A stretch of 64,000 nt of DNA from Parafilimonas terrae (GTDB lineage: Bacteria; Bacteroidota; Bacteroidia; Chitinophagales; Chitinophagaceae). Each line of letters begins with the position of its first letter. Position 1 is the stretch's first letter. The DNA is taken from the NCBI RefSeq assembly GCF_900115755.1, contig NZ_FOXQ01000009.1, positions 124,001 through 188,000 of the forward strand. The letters are read 5' to 3'. Below the pieces are notes generated by a model, which saw nothing but the letters and a program-made list of their open reading frames with translations, did not search any database and was not told the DNA's origin. Both the position numbers and the translations under genes were made by a program. Below are positions 43,911 to 53,935 of this stretch, one piece after another.

Positions 43911-44157
43911 AAGCCCTGTAAGGGCGGCATTTTAATGTATTCATAATAATGTCGCTCCTACGGAGCTTAGCTCACAACACAAAACTACCATTACCATCTA
44001 CCAGAATATCGCCTCTACGAGGCTTTTATAAGAAGTTTTTAATTATAAACAAACAATTCCCAAATAAAATCATCGCATCCGTGTAAGGGCACCATTTTGG
44101 TTGCTGATATGAATATTAGCAGTTTTATATAAGCCCTGTAAGGGCAGCATTTTGGTA
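43911..44157. repeat. REP-like palindrome array, right of the RAYT gene
   Basis: Type A copies are at about 43911, 44075 (diverged) and 44131; one type B is at about 44007 and one type C at about 43951. The B-spacer-A unit (44007-44101) matches the two units on the left side, and GATATGAATATTAGCA (about 44107) recalls the left-side AATGAATATTAGCAA (about 43335). Confidence 0.85.
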
Positions 44158-44170
44158 ATTAACAACAACA

Positions 44171-46471
44171 TTATTTAAACACCGTTTGATCAGCTATCTT
44201 CTCCCCGCTCCATATTTTCTGCTGTGTCCATTTACCGGCAGGCGCTGTCCAGAAAGCATCACTGGCAGGAATGCCAAGATGAGATAAACCCATGGTGCAC
44301 ATATATAAAGCACCGGTATAATTATAATAATCGATGGCGCCGGTCTGTTCACCAACGATGCCTGCATTCAAAAAGCCATTTTCATCAAAAGTTCCCGGGG
44401 CCAGCATCATGTGTTTTATAACTGCAGTTATTGCAGCCCGCGTTGCACCCGCATCCAATGTTGAAGGCAATTTATGTTCACGAAAAGCCATGTATTCCAG
44501 TTGCTGCAACATGGCAATACGATATACGGATGACCGCCCGATAACAGGAAATGTACCTTCCGGCGAAATAAGATGTTCCAGTACCTGCGCATAGCGTTCG
44601 CCGTGTGTTAGCGCTTCTTTCAACATATCATCAACCGGCATGCCCATAGCTTTGCAGTTATTCAATACTTCGATCAACAAAGGCTGTATTACATAACTAT
44701 TGTAATAATCCCAATGAAATTCCAGGCCATCGCCATAAACCCCATCGCCAACATACCATTCTTCATGTTTTTTTATTGCATATTCAATAGCTTGCTTATT
44801 GCATTCGCCTGTAAATTTCCATATAGCTGTTTCTATAATGGCAGGAAAAAGTAACCAGTTGCTTTCATTTGGTTTAAAGGCACGGTGCGTTTCTAATGCT
44901 GCAATAATATTTCTTTGCTGTGTTGCTGACAATGGCTCCCATAATTGTTTGGGTGCGATGAGCAATGGGTAAGCTATGTAAGCTGCATGCACAATCCTTT
45001 CCTGTGTTGAATCTGCAAACATATAATCAGGGGAAGCAGGATTGGTAGCATTGATCAAACATTGCCTTGCAAGCTCAATGTAATGTGTGCGCAGCTTACC
45101 TTCATCAGTACTGTCAGCACCAAGTGAAAGCCACGGCGCCATACCTGATAAAGTTCGGCCAAATGCCTGCAATGGTGATGTTTGAATATTGCTTTCTCTT
45201 GTTTCCCATTCCTTCCTGGGAAATACATTATGCAACTGATTTTTGCTTAAAGGCATCAATACAGGATCTGCTATTTTGAATAAAAGATTAAGCGTAAAAT
45301 TTCTATCATCATTAAAGCCGGTCAATGTTTTTGCTGATGCATGAAAGGCTTTATATAATTCACTTCCCGCAAGCAAAAAAGCGCCCGTTCCGTAAGTTTC
45401 ACTGTCATCAAAATCAACGTCGGTCGGAGCGTCGCCAACTTCCTGCACATATCCCAGTTTACCGTTAGCATGAACAGATTCTTTTAAAGCATTCCAACCT
45501 TTTTGTATGGCCGGCATAAATTCATCACGGGGCAGCAAACCATTATTCACACCCCAAGCCATTGCATATACATAAAAGCCGGTGCCGCTTGATTCTTTTT
45601 GCGGATAGTTTCCAGGATCAAGCAAGCTCTGGCTCCAGAAACCGTTACTCATTTGAATGCCTTTAAGCTTGTAACACATCTCTTTAAACTGCTGTTCAAA
45701 AAAAGCGCGGTCAGGATGATCTTTCGGCATATACTGCATTACTCTTGCAAGCCCTGCAACTACCCAGCCATTGCCACGCGACCAGAATATTTTTTTACCG
45801 TTGGCTGATTTCATTGTAAAAAAACGGTCGTCACGAAAGAACAAACTATCCACAGGAGAATAGAGATAGTTTGATGTGCGCTTCCATTCCGTAACCATGT
45901 GGTCCATGTATTTGGGTTGATTGAAAATAGTTGCCATTCTCGCATAAGCCGGCGGCGCCATAAATAAGGCATCGCACCAACTCCACCATTCCCACCAATA
46001 TTTATTCTTATCAAAAGTTATGTCCGGTTTAAGTTCGCGGCGCATAGTTGCATCCATTACAAAACGCGATTTATCAATCATGCTTTTTTGTCCCGTAAGT
46101 TCATACAACTCAAGAAAGGCTTGCGAAATGGCCAATACATTTGCATCATAAGGACGTGGTACCGGCTCCCAGTTAACACTATCGCCCATTTGCCTTACAG
46201 CCTCAACATATTTATTATCTGAAGTAACATTATACAATGCCATCAACCCTATGTAAAAAGGCCCATACTCCCAGGAGTTTAACTCTTTGCCTGTTGGATT
46301 AGCCAGTTGCCAGTCAGCAACTTTTTTTAATAAAGCAGGAATTTCATTTACATCAATATTTTCCTGTGTTTTATTCTTTAATGCACCCGGTTTCTGTTTT
46401 TGCTGCGCCATAGAGGTATGCATGCAAAAAACAAAAAGTATAAAAAGAAAATAAAAACAGGTTTTGCGCAT
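44171..46471 (-). CDS. GH105 unsaturated glycoside hydrolase fused to a DUF2264 domain
   Basis: About 766 residues from the ATG at 46471, which gives a signal peptide (MRKTCFYFLFILFVFCMHTS); an upstream GTG at 46543 is less likely. Residues about 50-380 form the GH105/GH88 (alpha/alpha)6 barrel: KVADWQLANPTGKELNSWEY, WWEWWSWCDALFMAPPAYAR, WSRGNGWVVAGLARVMQYMP and MSNGFWSQSLLDPGNYPQKE, with the catalytic Asp in WCDALFM. Residues about 395-766 match DUF2264 (LPLSKNQLHNVFPRKEWETR, DGVYGDGLEFHWDYYNSYVI). GH105 cleaves terminal unsaturated uronate left by lyases. It ends the susC-susD-heparinase locus. Confidence 0.88.
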   Translation of the reverse strand: MRKTCFYFLFILFVFCMHTSMAQQKQKPGALKNKTQENIDVNEIPALLKKVADWQLANPTGKELNSWEYGPFYIGLMALYNVTSDNKYVEAVRQMGDSVNWEPVPRPYDANVLAISQAFLELYELTGQKSMIDKSRFVMDATMRRELKPDITFDKNKYWWEWWSWCDALFMAPPAYARMATIFNQPKYMDHMVTEWKRTSNYLYSPVDSLFFRDDRFFTMKSANGKKIFWSRGNGWVVAGLARVMQYMPKDHPDRAFFEQQFKEMCYKLKGIQMSNGFWSQSLLDPGNYPQKESSGTGFYVYAMAWGVNNGLLPRDEFMPAIQKGWNALKESVHANGKLGYVQEVGDAPTDVDFDDSETYGTGAFLLAGSELYKAFHASAKTLTGFNDDRNFTLNLLFKIADPVLMPLSKNQLHNVFPRKEWETRESNIQTSPLQAFGRTLSGMAPWLSLGADSTDEGKLRTHYIELARQCLINATNPASPDYMFADSTQERIVHAAYIAYPLLIAPKQLWEPLSATQQRNIIAALETHRAFKPNESNWLLFPAIIETAIWKFTGECNKQAIEYAIKKHEEWYVGDGVYGDGLEFHWDYYNSYVIQPLLIEVLNNCKAMGMPVDDMLKEALTHGERYAQVLEHLISPEGTFPVIGRSSVYRIAMLQQLEYMAFREHKLPSTLDAGATRAAITAVIKHMMLAPGTFDENGFLNAGIVGEQTGAIDYYNYTGALYMCTMGLSHLGIPASDAFWTAPAGKWTQQKIWSGEKIADQTVFK

Positions 46472-46517
46472 AATGATATATTTATTCTTATTAAATAACT
46501 TAAGCGGGCATGTATGT

Positions 46518-48479
46518 TTATGGAGCAAGTAATTCAAATACACAACCCCCTTTTTTTAAGGCCCTATCATTTAAAGTGAATGATAAACGATATAATTTAT
46601 TGCCCCATGCATTCGTTAATTTTTCATCATCCAATATCTTTTCTTCAATGCTTGCCGTCATTAAACCTGGTATATATTTTAATGTAAGCATAAGATTGCC
46701 TTTACTGTTATAAAAACCTATTTCGCCTTTAACATCAGTTTTTATAAAACAACTGCTGAGAAAATTGATACTGGTTTTACCTGTTATTTTTTCAAGCTGA
46801 AAATTTTCTGAGAGTGTAAGCTTATTATTCTTTTGATCGAATAAGAATTGCCTGTTCCATTTTTTCACAAACGCCTCTGAAGGATAAGCCTGTTCTATAT
46901 TCATTCCAACATGCACTCCGTTTTTTGTAGTTTCAAAAGAAACATCAGAAGCTTTGTATTGCCTGCCATCTTTCTGCATCACGCCATTTATCAACGGGCA
47001 GTTATGCCACTGCGATTGCATGGTCCAAATTTCGTAACGCTTATTGCTGAATGTTTGTGCGGTATAAGTGCCAACGCCTGCATCAACAATTACGGGTTCT
47101 CCATTGGCATATACAATAAAATTCCCAACATCATTATGGTTATGGCTTTCAGCGTTGTGGCCGCCCTGTACTGCCATAAACAATCCCGATGTTGAACCCG
47201 CAACAGACCTTGCTGTAAACACTTGTATATCTTCCAGCGCCGCGGATGATATTAACATCGGATCAGGCTTAAGTGTAGTCAACTCGTTAAAAATATCTGC
47301 TGCAGCAAGAAAATCAACGAGGTTGTTTTCAGGCATTTTATTCTTTAAAGAAAAAAGATAGGCGGCAAAATGTTTTAATGAATCATCATTAAACATCTCG
47401 CCAAACCTGTAAACACTTTCAGCATTGGGAATAGTCTTGCTGCTTGCATCAGCAAAATTTACAAAGTAATCGCCGGCAATATGTGTTTTATAAATATAAG
47501 TGCCGATGTTATGCAGTAAAGTATTTGCAGCCCACGATAACTTTCCGTCTGAGGCACTGTTTGCCAGGTATAACAGTTTTATCAGTTTACCACCAGCGAG
47601 GCTCCAGTAAGTTGGCCCTTCATCGCAGCCGCCATCAGCCGGATATTGATTGATAAAATAATCTGCACTTTTAAATATTTTATGAATAAGCTGCGATAGT
47701 TCGTTGCCATTTGTTTCCGTTAATAAAGCCACCTGAAGCACATTGGCATTTATCCATGCATTCCAGTTATTTACCGGCCTGCCCGAAAAGCCCATCCACC
47801 AAAAATCATTACGCTGCATATAAGGATCGAGCATGCGCCTGTGCAGCTCGAATGTTATTCTTTTATTGATGATGGGAGAATAAGCATCCAGTTGCTCAGC
47901 AAGCATCAACTGAATATTGGCAATCATCGCAGCGGATTCAGCACTAACAAGGCCAATAACCTGTTCTGATGGATCAGGCAAATCAGCGCCTGCTTTTTGC
48001 AGTTCAACAATAGCGGGGATTTCCCAGGTGCTTTCTTCAAGCGTTGCCCACAAACCGTTTAACAGTTGCGGCATATATTTTTTATCGCCTGATATAATTT
48101 CAGCAATTGCCAGTGCATTCAAATAATTGCGGCGTTCCGTTTGTTTCTTTTCATATCTTATGCGGTTGCCGTTATCCCTGTATTCAAGAAAAGAACTGGC
48201 GGGCAAAGCCGGCCAGTTGAAAGACAATGCTTCATCAGCATGCTTAATTAAATATTGCTTTACAGAATCTGGTAATGCTTTAATTTTTTGAAGACAACTT
48301 TCTTTTTGTTTTGCTTTCCATGCACTCAATGCTTCTGTGTTGGGTTGCCAGCCAGAAGCATTGAGTGCAGTTATAAGATAATCCCTTGCATTTGTTTGCT
48401 GCGTAAATACTTTGCCGCAAAACACAAGCATGAAAAGCAAAATATAAAACCAGCGAACAACACAATTCTTTTGTAGCAT
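46518..48479 (-). CDS. heparinase II/III family protein (polysaccharide lyase-like)
   Basis: 653 residues. After a signal peptide (VVRWFYILLFMLVFCGKVFT) comes an alpha-toroid domain (about residues 70-400) with YPADGGCDEGPTYWSLAGGK and MQRNDFWWMGFSGRPVNNWN. The C-terminal beta-sandwich has the family motif QGGHNAESHNHNDVGNFIVY followed by NGEPVIVDAGVGTY and WTMQSQWHNCPLING. The His residues in the HNHND segment are the expected metal/catalytic positions. The enzyme would depolymerise an acidic polysaccharide to unsaturated products that the downstream GH105 protein could process. It follows the SusD gene by 23 bases. Confidence 0.9.
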   Translation of the reverse strand: MLQKNCVVRWFYILLFMLVFCGKVFTQQTNARDYLITALNASGWQPNTEALSAWKAKQKESCLQKIKALPDSVKQYLIKHADEALSFNWPALPASSFLEYRDNGNRIRYEKKQTERRNYLNALAIAEIISGDKKYMPQLLNGLWATLEESTWEIPAIVELQKAGADLPDPSEQVIGLVSAESAAMIANIQLMLAEQLDAYSPIINKRITFELHRRMLDPYMQRNDFWWMGFSGRPVNNWNAWINANVLQVALLTETNGNELSQLIHKIFKSADYFINQYPADGGCDEGPTYWSLAGGKLIKLLYLANSASDGKLSWAANTLLHNIGTYIYKTHIAGDYFVNFADASSKTIPNAESVYRFGEMFNDDSLKHFAAYLFSLKNKMPENNLVDFLAAADIFNELTTLKPDPMLISSAALEDIQVFTARSVAGSTSGLFMAVQGGHNAESHNHNDVGNFIVYANGEPVIVDAGVGTYTAQTFSNKRYEIWTMQSQWHNCPLINGVMQKDGRQYKASDVSFETTKNGVHVGMNIEQAYPSEAFVKKWNRQFLFDQKNNKLTLSENFQLEKITGKTSINFLSSCFIKTDVKGEIGFYNSKGNLMLTLKYIPGLMTASIEEKILDDEKLTNAWGNKLYRLSFTLNDRALKKGGCVFELLAP

Positions 48480-48502
48480 TATTTAATTTCTTCCTCTATA
48501 TA

Positions 48503-50236
48503 TTACCAATTTGGATTTTGCGTAAGGTTTGAACTTAAGGCTAACTCTTTCGTTGGCAAACCCCACAAATAATCTCTTGAAGGGTTGAATGTACGGAATG
48601 ATGCATCTTCCAATACTACATAACCGTTAAAAAGATTTGGCGTGGTGCCGGAAGGATTTTCATCAGCAAAATATTTTCTCCCGAGTATTGTTTTTGGCAA
48701 TGCTGTTTCTGCTGTTTTCCAACGAAGCATATCCCAATACGCCTGTCCTTCAAACGCAAGTTCAATGGTTCTTTCCCTTCTTATTTCTGTTTCCATATTC
48801 AAGTTATGCGCACTTACAAAAGCATTGGTTAGCAGAGGCAGTTTACTTACATCGTTGCCTGTTGCACGATTGCGCAGGACATTAATGGTAATATCCAAAT
48901 CTGCATCGCTGATGGCGCCATTCAATTCAAATTTCGCTTCAGCATAATTCAATAATACTTCAGCATAACGCAATACATTAAAGTTTACAAAACTTACGTT
49001 GGCATTCCAGTCGCTCACAATCCAGTATTTTCTATAACGGTAATTAATACCTGCCGTATAGGGAATTAAACCACCTATTGAAGGCGTGATCATTGTATTG
49101 TTGTAAACAGACATTTCCATTCTCGGGTCGCGGTTTCTGAATTCGGTTAATGAGCTTGTTTGATCCGCAGATGAATCGTAAGCAGACACGCCCTGCGGCA
49201 ACCCGTCTTTATATAAATACATATCCATGAGTACACGGGTTGGGGCAATATGAGCCTGGTCGAGATAGCTTCTTCCAAAGCTGTGGGATGCAATATTATT
49301 TGCCTGGTTTTGGCCATACACCCTTACTATAATATTTTCTCTATTGCTTGTATATGTATAATTTGTTTGCGAGGCCGGCACGTTTTGAACAGGATTGCCA
49401 TTTGCGCCGCCATCATACTGAAATTCGTAATAATAACTTTCAGCACCCTGGGCTGTGTACAAAGCATGTTTACCTTCGGTAATAACTGTATTGCTTGCAT
49501 CAACCGCAATTTGCAAATTGCTTTGCGCAGTACCTATGCCGCGTGTTTTATCCCATGTGCCTTCAAACAATGCAACCCTTGATTTATAGGCCAATGCAGC
49601 AGAGCGTGTAATGCGGCCATATTGTGTGGCTGGCATTGCATCCGGCTGCGGGCAGTTAGCAGCGGCAAAATCAAGATCAGCATAAATACTGTCAATAACT
49701 GTTTGCCTTGCAGTACGCGCCGCATACAACATGCTGTCGCTTGCTGTTAATGTGTGGTTGATATAAGGCACATCGCCAAAGCGTTTAACCAATTCAAAAT
49801 AAGCCATACCCCTGAAGAAACGTGCTTCGCCGAGATAGCGGTTAATGACTGCCGCATCGCCTGTAACAGTTACAGATTTCTCCAGTATATTATTGGCAGC
49901 GCGGATAGCTTTATAATAATTTGTCCATTCGTTTGATGTGGCAGGTGCAACACTTGAGCCGTCGCCAAAACCAACGGACCGGTCGCCAAAAGTTTTGTCA
50001 GAATAATTATCCTGCAACGGTGTTGGCAGGCCTGAAGGATCATCACTGCTTAAGCCGTTTAAAAATGTGTACAGATAATTACATGCCTGGCTCAGGTCGG
50101 AAGTTGTTTGCCAGAAATTGTTATCAGCGAGTTGAGATTCCGGTGACAAGTCAAGGTTTTTCATGCAACCGGCAAGCGTAAGCACACCAGCGGGCAACAT
50201 CCACAAAACAACCCTGAAGCAATATTTTCGTATCAT
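48503..50236 (-). CDS. SusD/RagB family outer-membrane lipoprotein
   Basis: 577 residues. A lipoprotein signal ends at LTLAGCMKNLDL (Cys about residue 24). Mimic-SusD N-terminal sequence (ESQLADNNFWQTTSDLSQAC) is followed by TPR-like helices (YLGEARFFRGMAYFELVKRF, RSALAYKSRVALFEGTW) and the SusD C-terminal domain ending FRTFNPSRDYLWGLPTKELA and TQNPNW. SusD proteins sit on the cell surface, bind glycan and lid the SusC transporter. It is 64 bases after susC. Confidence 0.95.
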   Translation of the reverse strand: MIRKYCFRVVLWMLPAGVLTLAGCMKNLDLSPESQLADNNFWQTTSDLSQACNYLYTFLNGLSSDDPSGLPTPLQDNYSDKTFGDRSVGFGDGSSVAPATSNEWTNYYKAIRAANNILEKSVTVTGDAAVINRYLGEARFFRGMAYFELVKRFGDVPYINHTLTASDSMLYAARTARQTVIDSIYADLDFAAANCPQPDAMPATQYGRITRSAALAYKSRVALFEGTWDKTRGIGTAQSNLQIAVDASNTVITEGKHALYTAQGAESYYYEFQYDGGANGNPVQNVPASQTNYTYTSNRENIIVRVYGQNQANNIASHSFGRSYLDQAHIAPTRVLMDMYLYKDGLPQGVSAYDSSADQTSSLTEFRNRDPRMEMSVYNNTMITPSIGGLIPYTAGINYRYRKYWIVSDWNANVSFVNFNVLRYAEVLLNYAEAKFELNGAISDADLDITINVLRNRATGNDVSKLPLLTNAFVSAHNLNMETEIRRERTIELAFEGQAYWDMLRWKTAETALPKTILGRKYFADENPSGTTPNLFNGYVVLEDASFRTFNPSRDYLWGLPTKELALSSNLTQNPNW

Positions 50237-50300
50237 TTGATTTATATTTTTAAATGAATCGGTTTAATAATTCTTTAAATGTCTTTTTAAGTTGATTACT

Positions 50301-53300
50301 TTAAAAAGTAACATTCAGGCCAAACGCATACACAGCGAAATAAGGATATACATAAGATGCATAACTCGGGCTTTCAGGATCGAAGTATTTATACCATGCT
50401 TTGGTATGTGTTAATATATCCTGTCCGCTGAAGAATACCCTTATATTCTGTGCTTTTATTTTGCTTATTACACTTGATGGAAGTGAATAGCCAACCTGCA
50501 AATTTTTCAATCTTATATAAGAACCGTTTTGCACAAAGGCGCTGTTAATATGCGTATTGGTGCCACCGCCTGCAATTGGCCTTGGAAAGTTGGCGTTGCG
50601 GTTGTCTTCCGTCCAGTAATTGTTTACGTAATTATCCAAAGGATAGCGCCAGCTTTGTACATAAGGAATAGCCTGCGTTGGATAAATGATGTAGCTTCTT
50701 TTACCTGTGCCCTGCAGGAAAACAGAGAGGTCAAAACCCTTCCATTGTGCGCCAAGGTTAATGCCGTAATTGTATCGCGGTGAAGTATTGCCAAGGTAAA
50801 CCATATCACCATGATCATCCGGAGTGCCGGTGCCACCGTTGATTACACCATCGCCATTTACATCTAAATATTTAATATCGCCAGGTCCCTGGTTAGTGGT
50901 GCCGAATTGTTTTGCGCCTTTTTCAACTTCTTCTTCGTTCTGAAAATAGCCGAGTGATTTGTAACCATAAATAGAATTGATGGGCATACCCGGAATAGCT
51001 GTATTAATACCTTCTGCATACACAACGTTGCCAAGGTATTTGGTGATCTTATTCTGATTATCACTCAGGTTAAAACCAACATAATAAGACACATTGCCTA
51101 TCCTGTCTTTCCAGCTTATATCAAAATCCCAGCCCTTTGTTTCCATGGCAGCCGCATTGGTTGTACTTGGTGTAACGCCTAACACAGCTGGCAGGTTTAC
51201 AGGGATGAGCATGTTATCGTTTACACGTTTGTAATAATCGAAGCTGCCGGAAAGTTTGCCTTTAAACAGACCGAAATCAAGGCCAATATCTGAAGTGGTA
51301 ACGGTTTCCCAGCCGAGGCCTTCTGAGGGCAATGCACCCTGGTAAATATAGGTAGCCGCCGTATTGTTGAAAGGATAAACTCCTGTATTTAAAGTGGCAA
51401 TTGACAAGTAGTTATTCTCATACAATTTGCCTAACTGTGCATTGCCTAATTTGCCCCATGAACCTCTTAACTTAAGCTCGCTGAAGAAGCCTGAATTATT
51501 AAACCAGTTTTCCTGCGATATGCGCCATGCAGCAGAAAAGGCAGGAAAGGTTTGGCTGCGATGGCCGGGCGCCAAACGTGAGCTGGCATCGTTTCTAAGG
51601 GTTGCTTCCACAAAGTATTTGCCTTTATAATCGTAATTAAACCTTCCAAAAAAAGATTGCCATGCATTCGACTGCAAATCGTCTCTTACTGCCGTTACGG
51701 GCAAGTTGGAATTGGTGGTATAATTAAGCGTGGGAAGATTATTGTTGGTTAAATTGCTTTGATAAGCATTGGTAAGATCGTAATTAAACTGCTGGTATTG
51801 AAAGCCGCCCAGCACATGAAAATGATGGTCCTGCACGGCAAGCGTATAATCTGCCAGTGCATTAAATGTGTACCAGTTTTGAGATGTGCGGTATTTACGC
51901 AAAGAATTGGAAGTGTTTAACCATGCATTCTGTATAAACGAAGCCGATGCTTTATCAAAATTGTGAAGCGGCACGGTTTTATAAAACAAGTCCTGGTTAT
52001 CCTGCTCTAAGTGTGGGCTATAATTTGTGCTTAACACAAGGCCCTTTACCAGGTGCTCAGCTTTTAAGGTAAACACACCATCCAAAACGTTTTGCGTAGT
52101 GTTGTTATAACCACCGTCTTTCATAGTGGCATACGTATTATTGCCGGAGATAGACACATATTTTTCATCGTTGCTTCCGGGAACAAAAACCGGATATATC
52201 GGCCTTAAATTGTAGATATTATAGAGCAATCCATAATCACCTTCCAATGTTCCTGCCGCTGCTTCTATCCTGTTCTGGATATAAGATAGCCGGGCATCAA
52301 GGCTTAATACTTTATTGAACCTTGTAGTTAAATTAATTCTTGCATTGGTACGTTTGTTATCATCGGGGCCAACTTTAAACATACCGTTATTATCATTATA
52401 GCCAAGGCCTATGTAATACTTTGTATTTTCATTACCACCGGTAACGTTTACATTATGTTGTGAAGAGCCAAAGCTTTTGTTGATGGTCATGCCCACATAA
52501 TCCATTTCTTTATAATAAAAAACGTTAGTGGGGTCATCAGGAACCAATGTTACCGAAGGATCAGCAAACATAGCTATCTGTGCATCTGTGTAGGATGGTG
52601 CACCACCGTTATTAATGTTGGCGATATTTTGCAGCGCCGCGCTGATATGGTAAGGCACTGTTTGCGGCAGGCTCAATGTTTTTTTAATTTGATACATGCC
52701 GGTATAATTCACCGTTACCTTACCGGATTTACCGGCTTTTGTAGTAATCAGTAAAACACCGTTAGAGGCTTTTGCACCGTAGATGGCAGCCGCAGAGGCA
52801 TCTTTTAAAACAGATATAGATTCTATATCGTTTGGATTAATTAATGTAAGGTTAGAATACTCTACGCCATCTACAATCAATAAAGGGTTGTTGGTACCAT
52901 TTAATGAAGAGTAACCGCGTATATTAATGTTCCATCCTTCAGCACCGGGCTGCCCGCTGGTGCGGCTTACAATCAGGCCCGGGGAAAGCCCCTGCAAAGC
53001 CTGTACAGCATTGTTTACAGGCCTGTTCTCCAGTTCTTTTTTACTGATAACAGAAACAGCGCCGGAGAGGTTCACCTTTTTTTGCGTACCATAACCCACT
53101 ACTATCACATCAGACAGGCCGTTATCTGCACTGGCCGCCATTTGCACGGTAATATAATTTCCTGTTACCGCTTTGGTTATGGTTGCATACCCCACATAAG
53201 AAAATTGCAGGCTGGCGCCTTTTTCAGCATTAATGGCAAATTCGCCATTGGTATTGGTAGTAACGCCACCTGGTTTATTTACAACCTGTACGGAAACACC

Positions 53301-53423
53301 TTCCAGCGGTGCATTATTTTCGTCTGTTACTTTTCCATTCACAGTTTGCGCGATAGAAACAATACACAGGCAAAATCCGCATACAAAAAGCAGTAGTTTT
53401 TTTGAAAGCTGGTTTCGAATCAT
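50301..53423 (-). CDS. SusC/RagA family TonB-linked outer-membrane transporter
   Basis: 1040 residues. A signal peptide (to about residue 26) precedes a carboxypeptidase-regulatory-like domain (VNGKVTDENNAPLEGVSVQV). The conserved DVIVVGYGTQKKVNLSGAVS stretch covers the TonB-box-like region and the start of the plug, which continues VQALQGLSPGLIVSRTSGQP, IRGYSSLNG and LLIVDGVEY. The rest is the 22-strand barrel ending YAFGLNVTF. It imports oligosaccharides energised by TonB. It is the first gene of susC-susD-heparinase-GH105, a polysaccharide utilisation locus. Confidence 0.96.
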   Translation of the reverse strand: MIRNQLSKKLLLFVCGFCLCIVSIAQTVNGKVTDENNAPLEGVSVQVVNKPGGVTTNTNGEFAINAEKGASLQFSYVGYATITKAVTGNYITVQMAASADNGLSDVIVVGYGTQKKVNLSGAVSVISKKELENRPVNNAVQALQGLSPGLIVSRTSGQPGAEGWNINIRGYSSLNGTNNPLLIVDGVEYSNLTLINPNDIESISVLKDASAAAIYGAKASNGVLLITTKAGKSGKVTVNYTGMYQIKKTLSLPQTVPYHISAALQNIANINNGGAPSYTDAQIAMFADPSVTLVPDDPTNVFYYKEMDYVGMTINKSFGSSQHNVNVTGGNENTKYYIGLGYNDNNGMFKVGPDDNKRTNARINLTTRFNKVLSLDARLSYIQNRIEAAAGTLEGDYGLLYNIYNLRPIYPVFVPGSNDEKYVSISGNNTYATMKDGGYNNTTQNVLDGVFTLKAEHLVKGLVLSTNYSPHLEQDNQDLFYKTVPLHNFDKASASFIQNAWLNTSNSLRKYRTSQNWYTFNALADYTLAVQDHHFHVLGGFQYQQFNYDLTNAYQSNLTNNNLPTLNYTTNSNLPVTAVRDDLQSNAWQSFFGRFNYDYKGKYFVEATLRNDASSRLAPGHRSQTFPAFSAAWRISQENWFNNSGFFSELKLRGSWGKLGNAQLGKLYENNYLSIATLNTGVYPFNNTAATYIYQGALPSEGLGWETVTTSDIGLDFGLFKGKLSGSFDYYKRVNDNMLIPVNLPAVLGVTPSTTNAAAMETKGWDFDISWKDRIGNVSYYVGFNLSDNQNKITKYLGNVVYAEGINTAIPGMPINSIYGYKSLGYFQNEEEVEKGAKQFGTTNQGPGDIKYLDVNGDGVINGGTGTPDDHGDMVYLGNTSPRYNYGINLGAQWKGFDLSVFLQGTGKRSYIIYPTQAIPYVQSWRYPLDNYVNNYWTEDNRNANFPRPIAGGGTNTHINSAFVQNGSYIRLKNLQVGYSLPSSVISKIKAQNIRVFFSGQDILTHTKAWYKYFDPESPSYASYVYPYFAVYAFGLNVTF

Positions 53424-53935
53424 AGCCCTTTTATAGTTTACGTTTATTAAATTTTTAAATGCCCCTGAAAAAACGGAATGTATAATCGTTTATCCTTTTA
53501 TATCATCTTGTTTAATGCAAGCAAAGCATAGCAATCTTTTTTATTATTTTTATATAAGCACAACCCAGGCTTGGAAGAACATATTACGCCTCTAATATTT
53601 TAATCACAGGCCTTTATCAATTCAATAACATTTCTTCGCAAAGACTATCAGTTGACAATCCAAAAGTATTATGAGTAAAAAATCGGGTCAACGCCAAAAT
53701 TTGCTAAATAGAGTAAAATATTTGCCTGAATATCTTCTTCATAGCACATCTTATTTACCGGGCATGATTTAGCGGGGCCGGGCCTTATCGTTGAATGCAC
53801 GTGCTGTGACCGGTAAAAACAGCGGGTTTATAAAGGCATCATCATCACTTAACCATTGAAGCGGGCAATCATGAAAACAACTAGCCTTTCACCCTGTTTA
53901 GCAGATCTGCTGTTTTATGTTTGACATAGCGTTAG
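53424..53935. other. promoter region of the susC locus, no gene recognised
   Basis: 512 bases, AT-rich near susC. I see no ORF, RNA gene or clear repeat, and no adjacent sigma/anti-sigma or hybrid regulator gene. The susC promoter should lie here. Confidence 0.5.

Noticed and set aside
43070-44157. CRISPR-like look of regularly repeated short sequences
   Set aside because: The repeats are palindromes of three kinds with irregular spacing, not one direct repeat with unique spacers, no cas genes are nearby, and an IS200-like transposase lies in the middle.
46471-46543. GTG start 72 bases before the GH105 fusion's ATG
   Set aside because: The extension is not a signal peptide and would hide the clear signal sequence that begins at the ATG at 46471.
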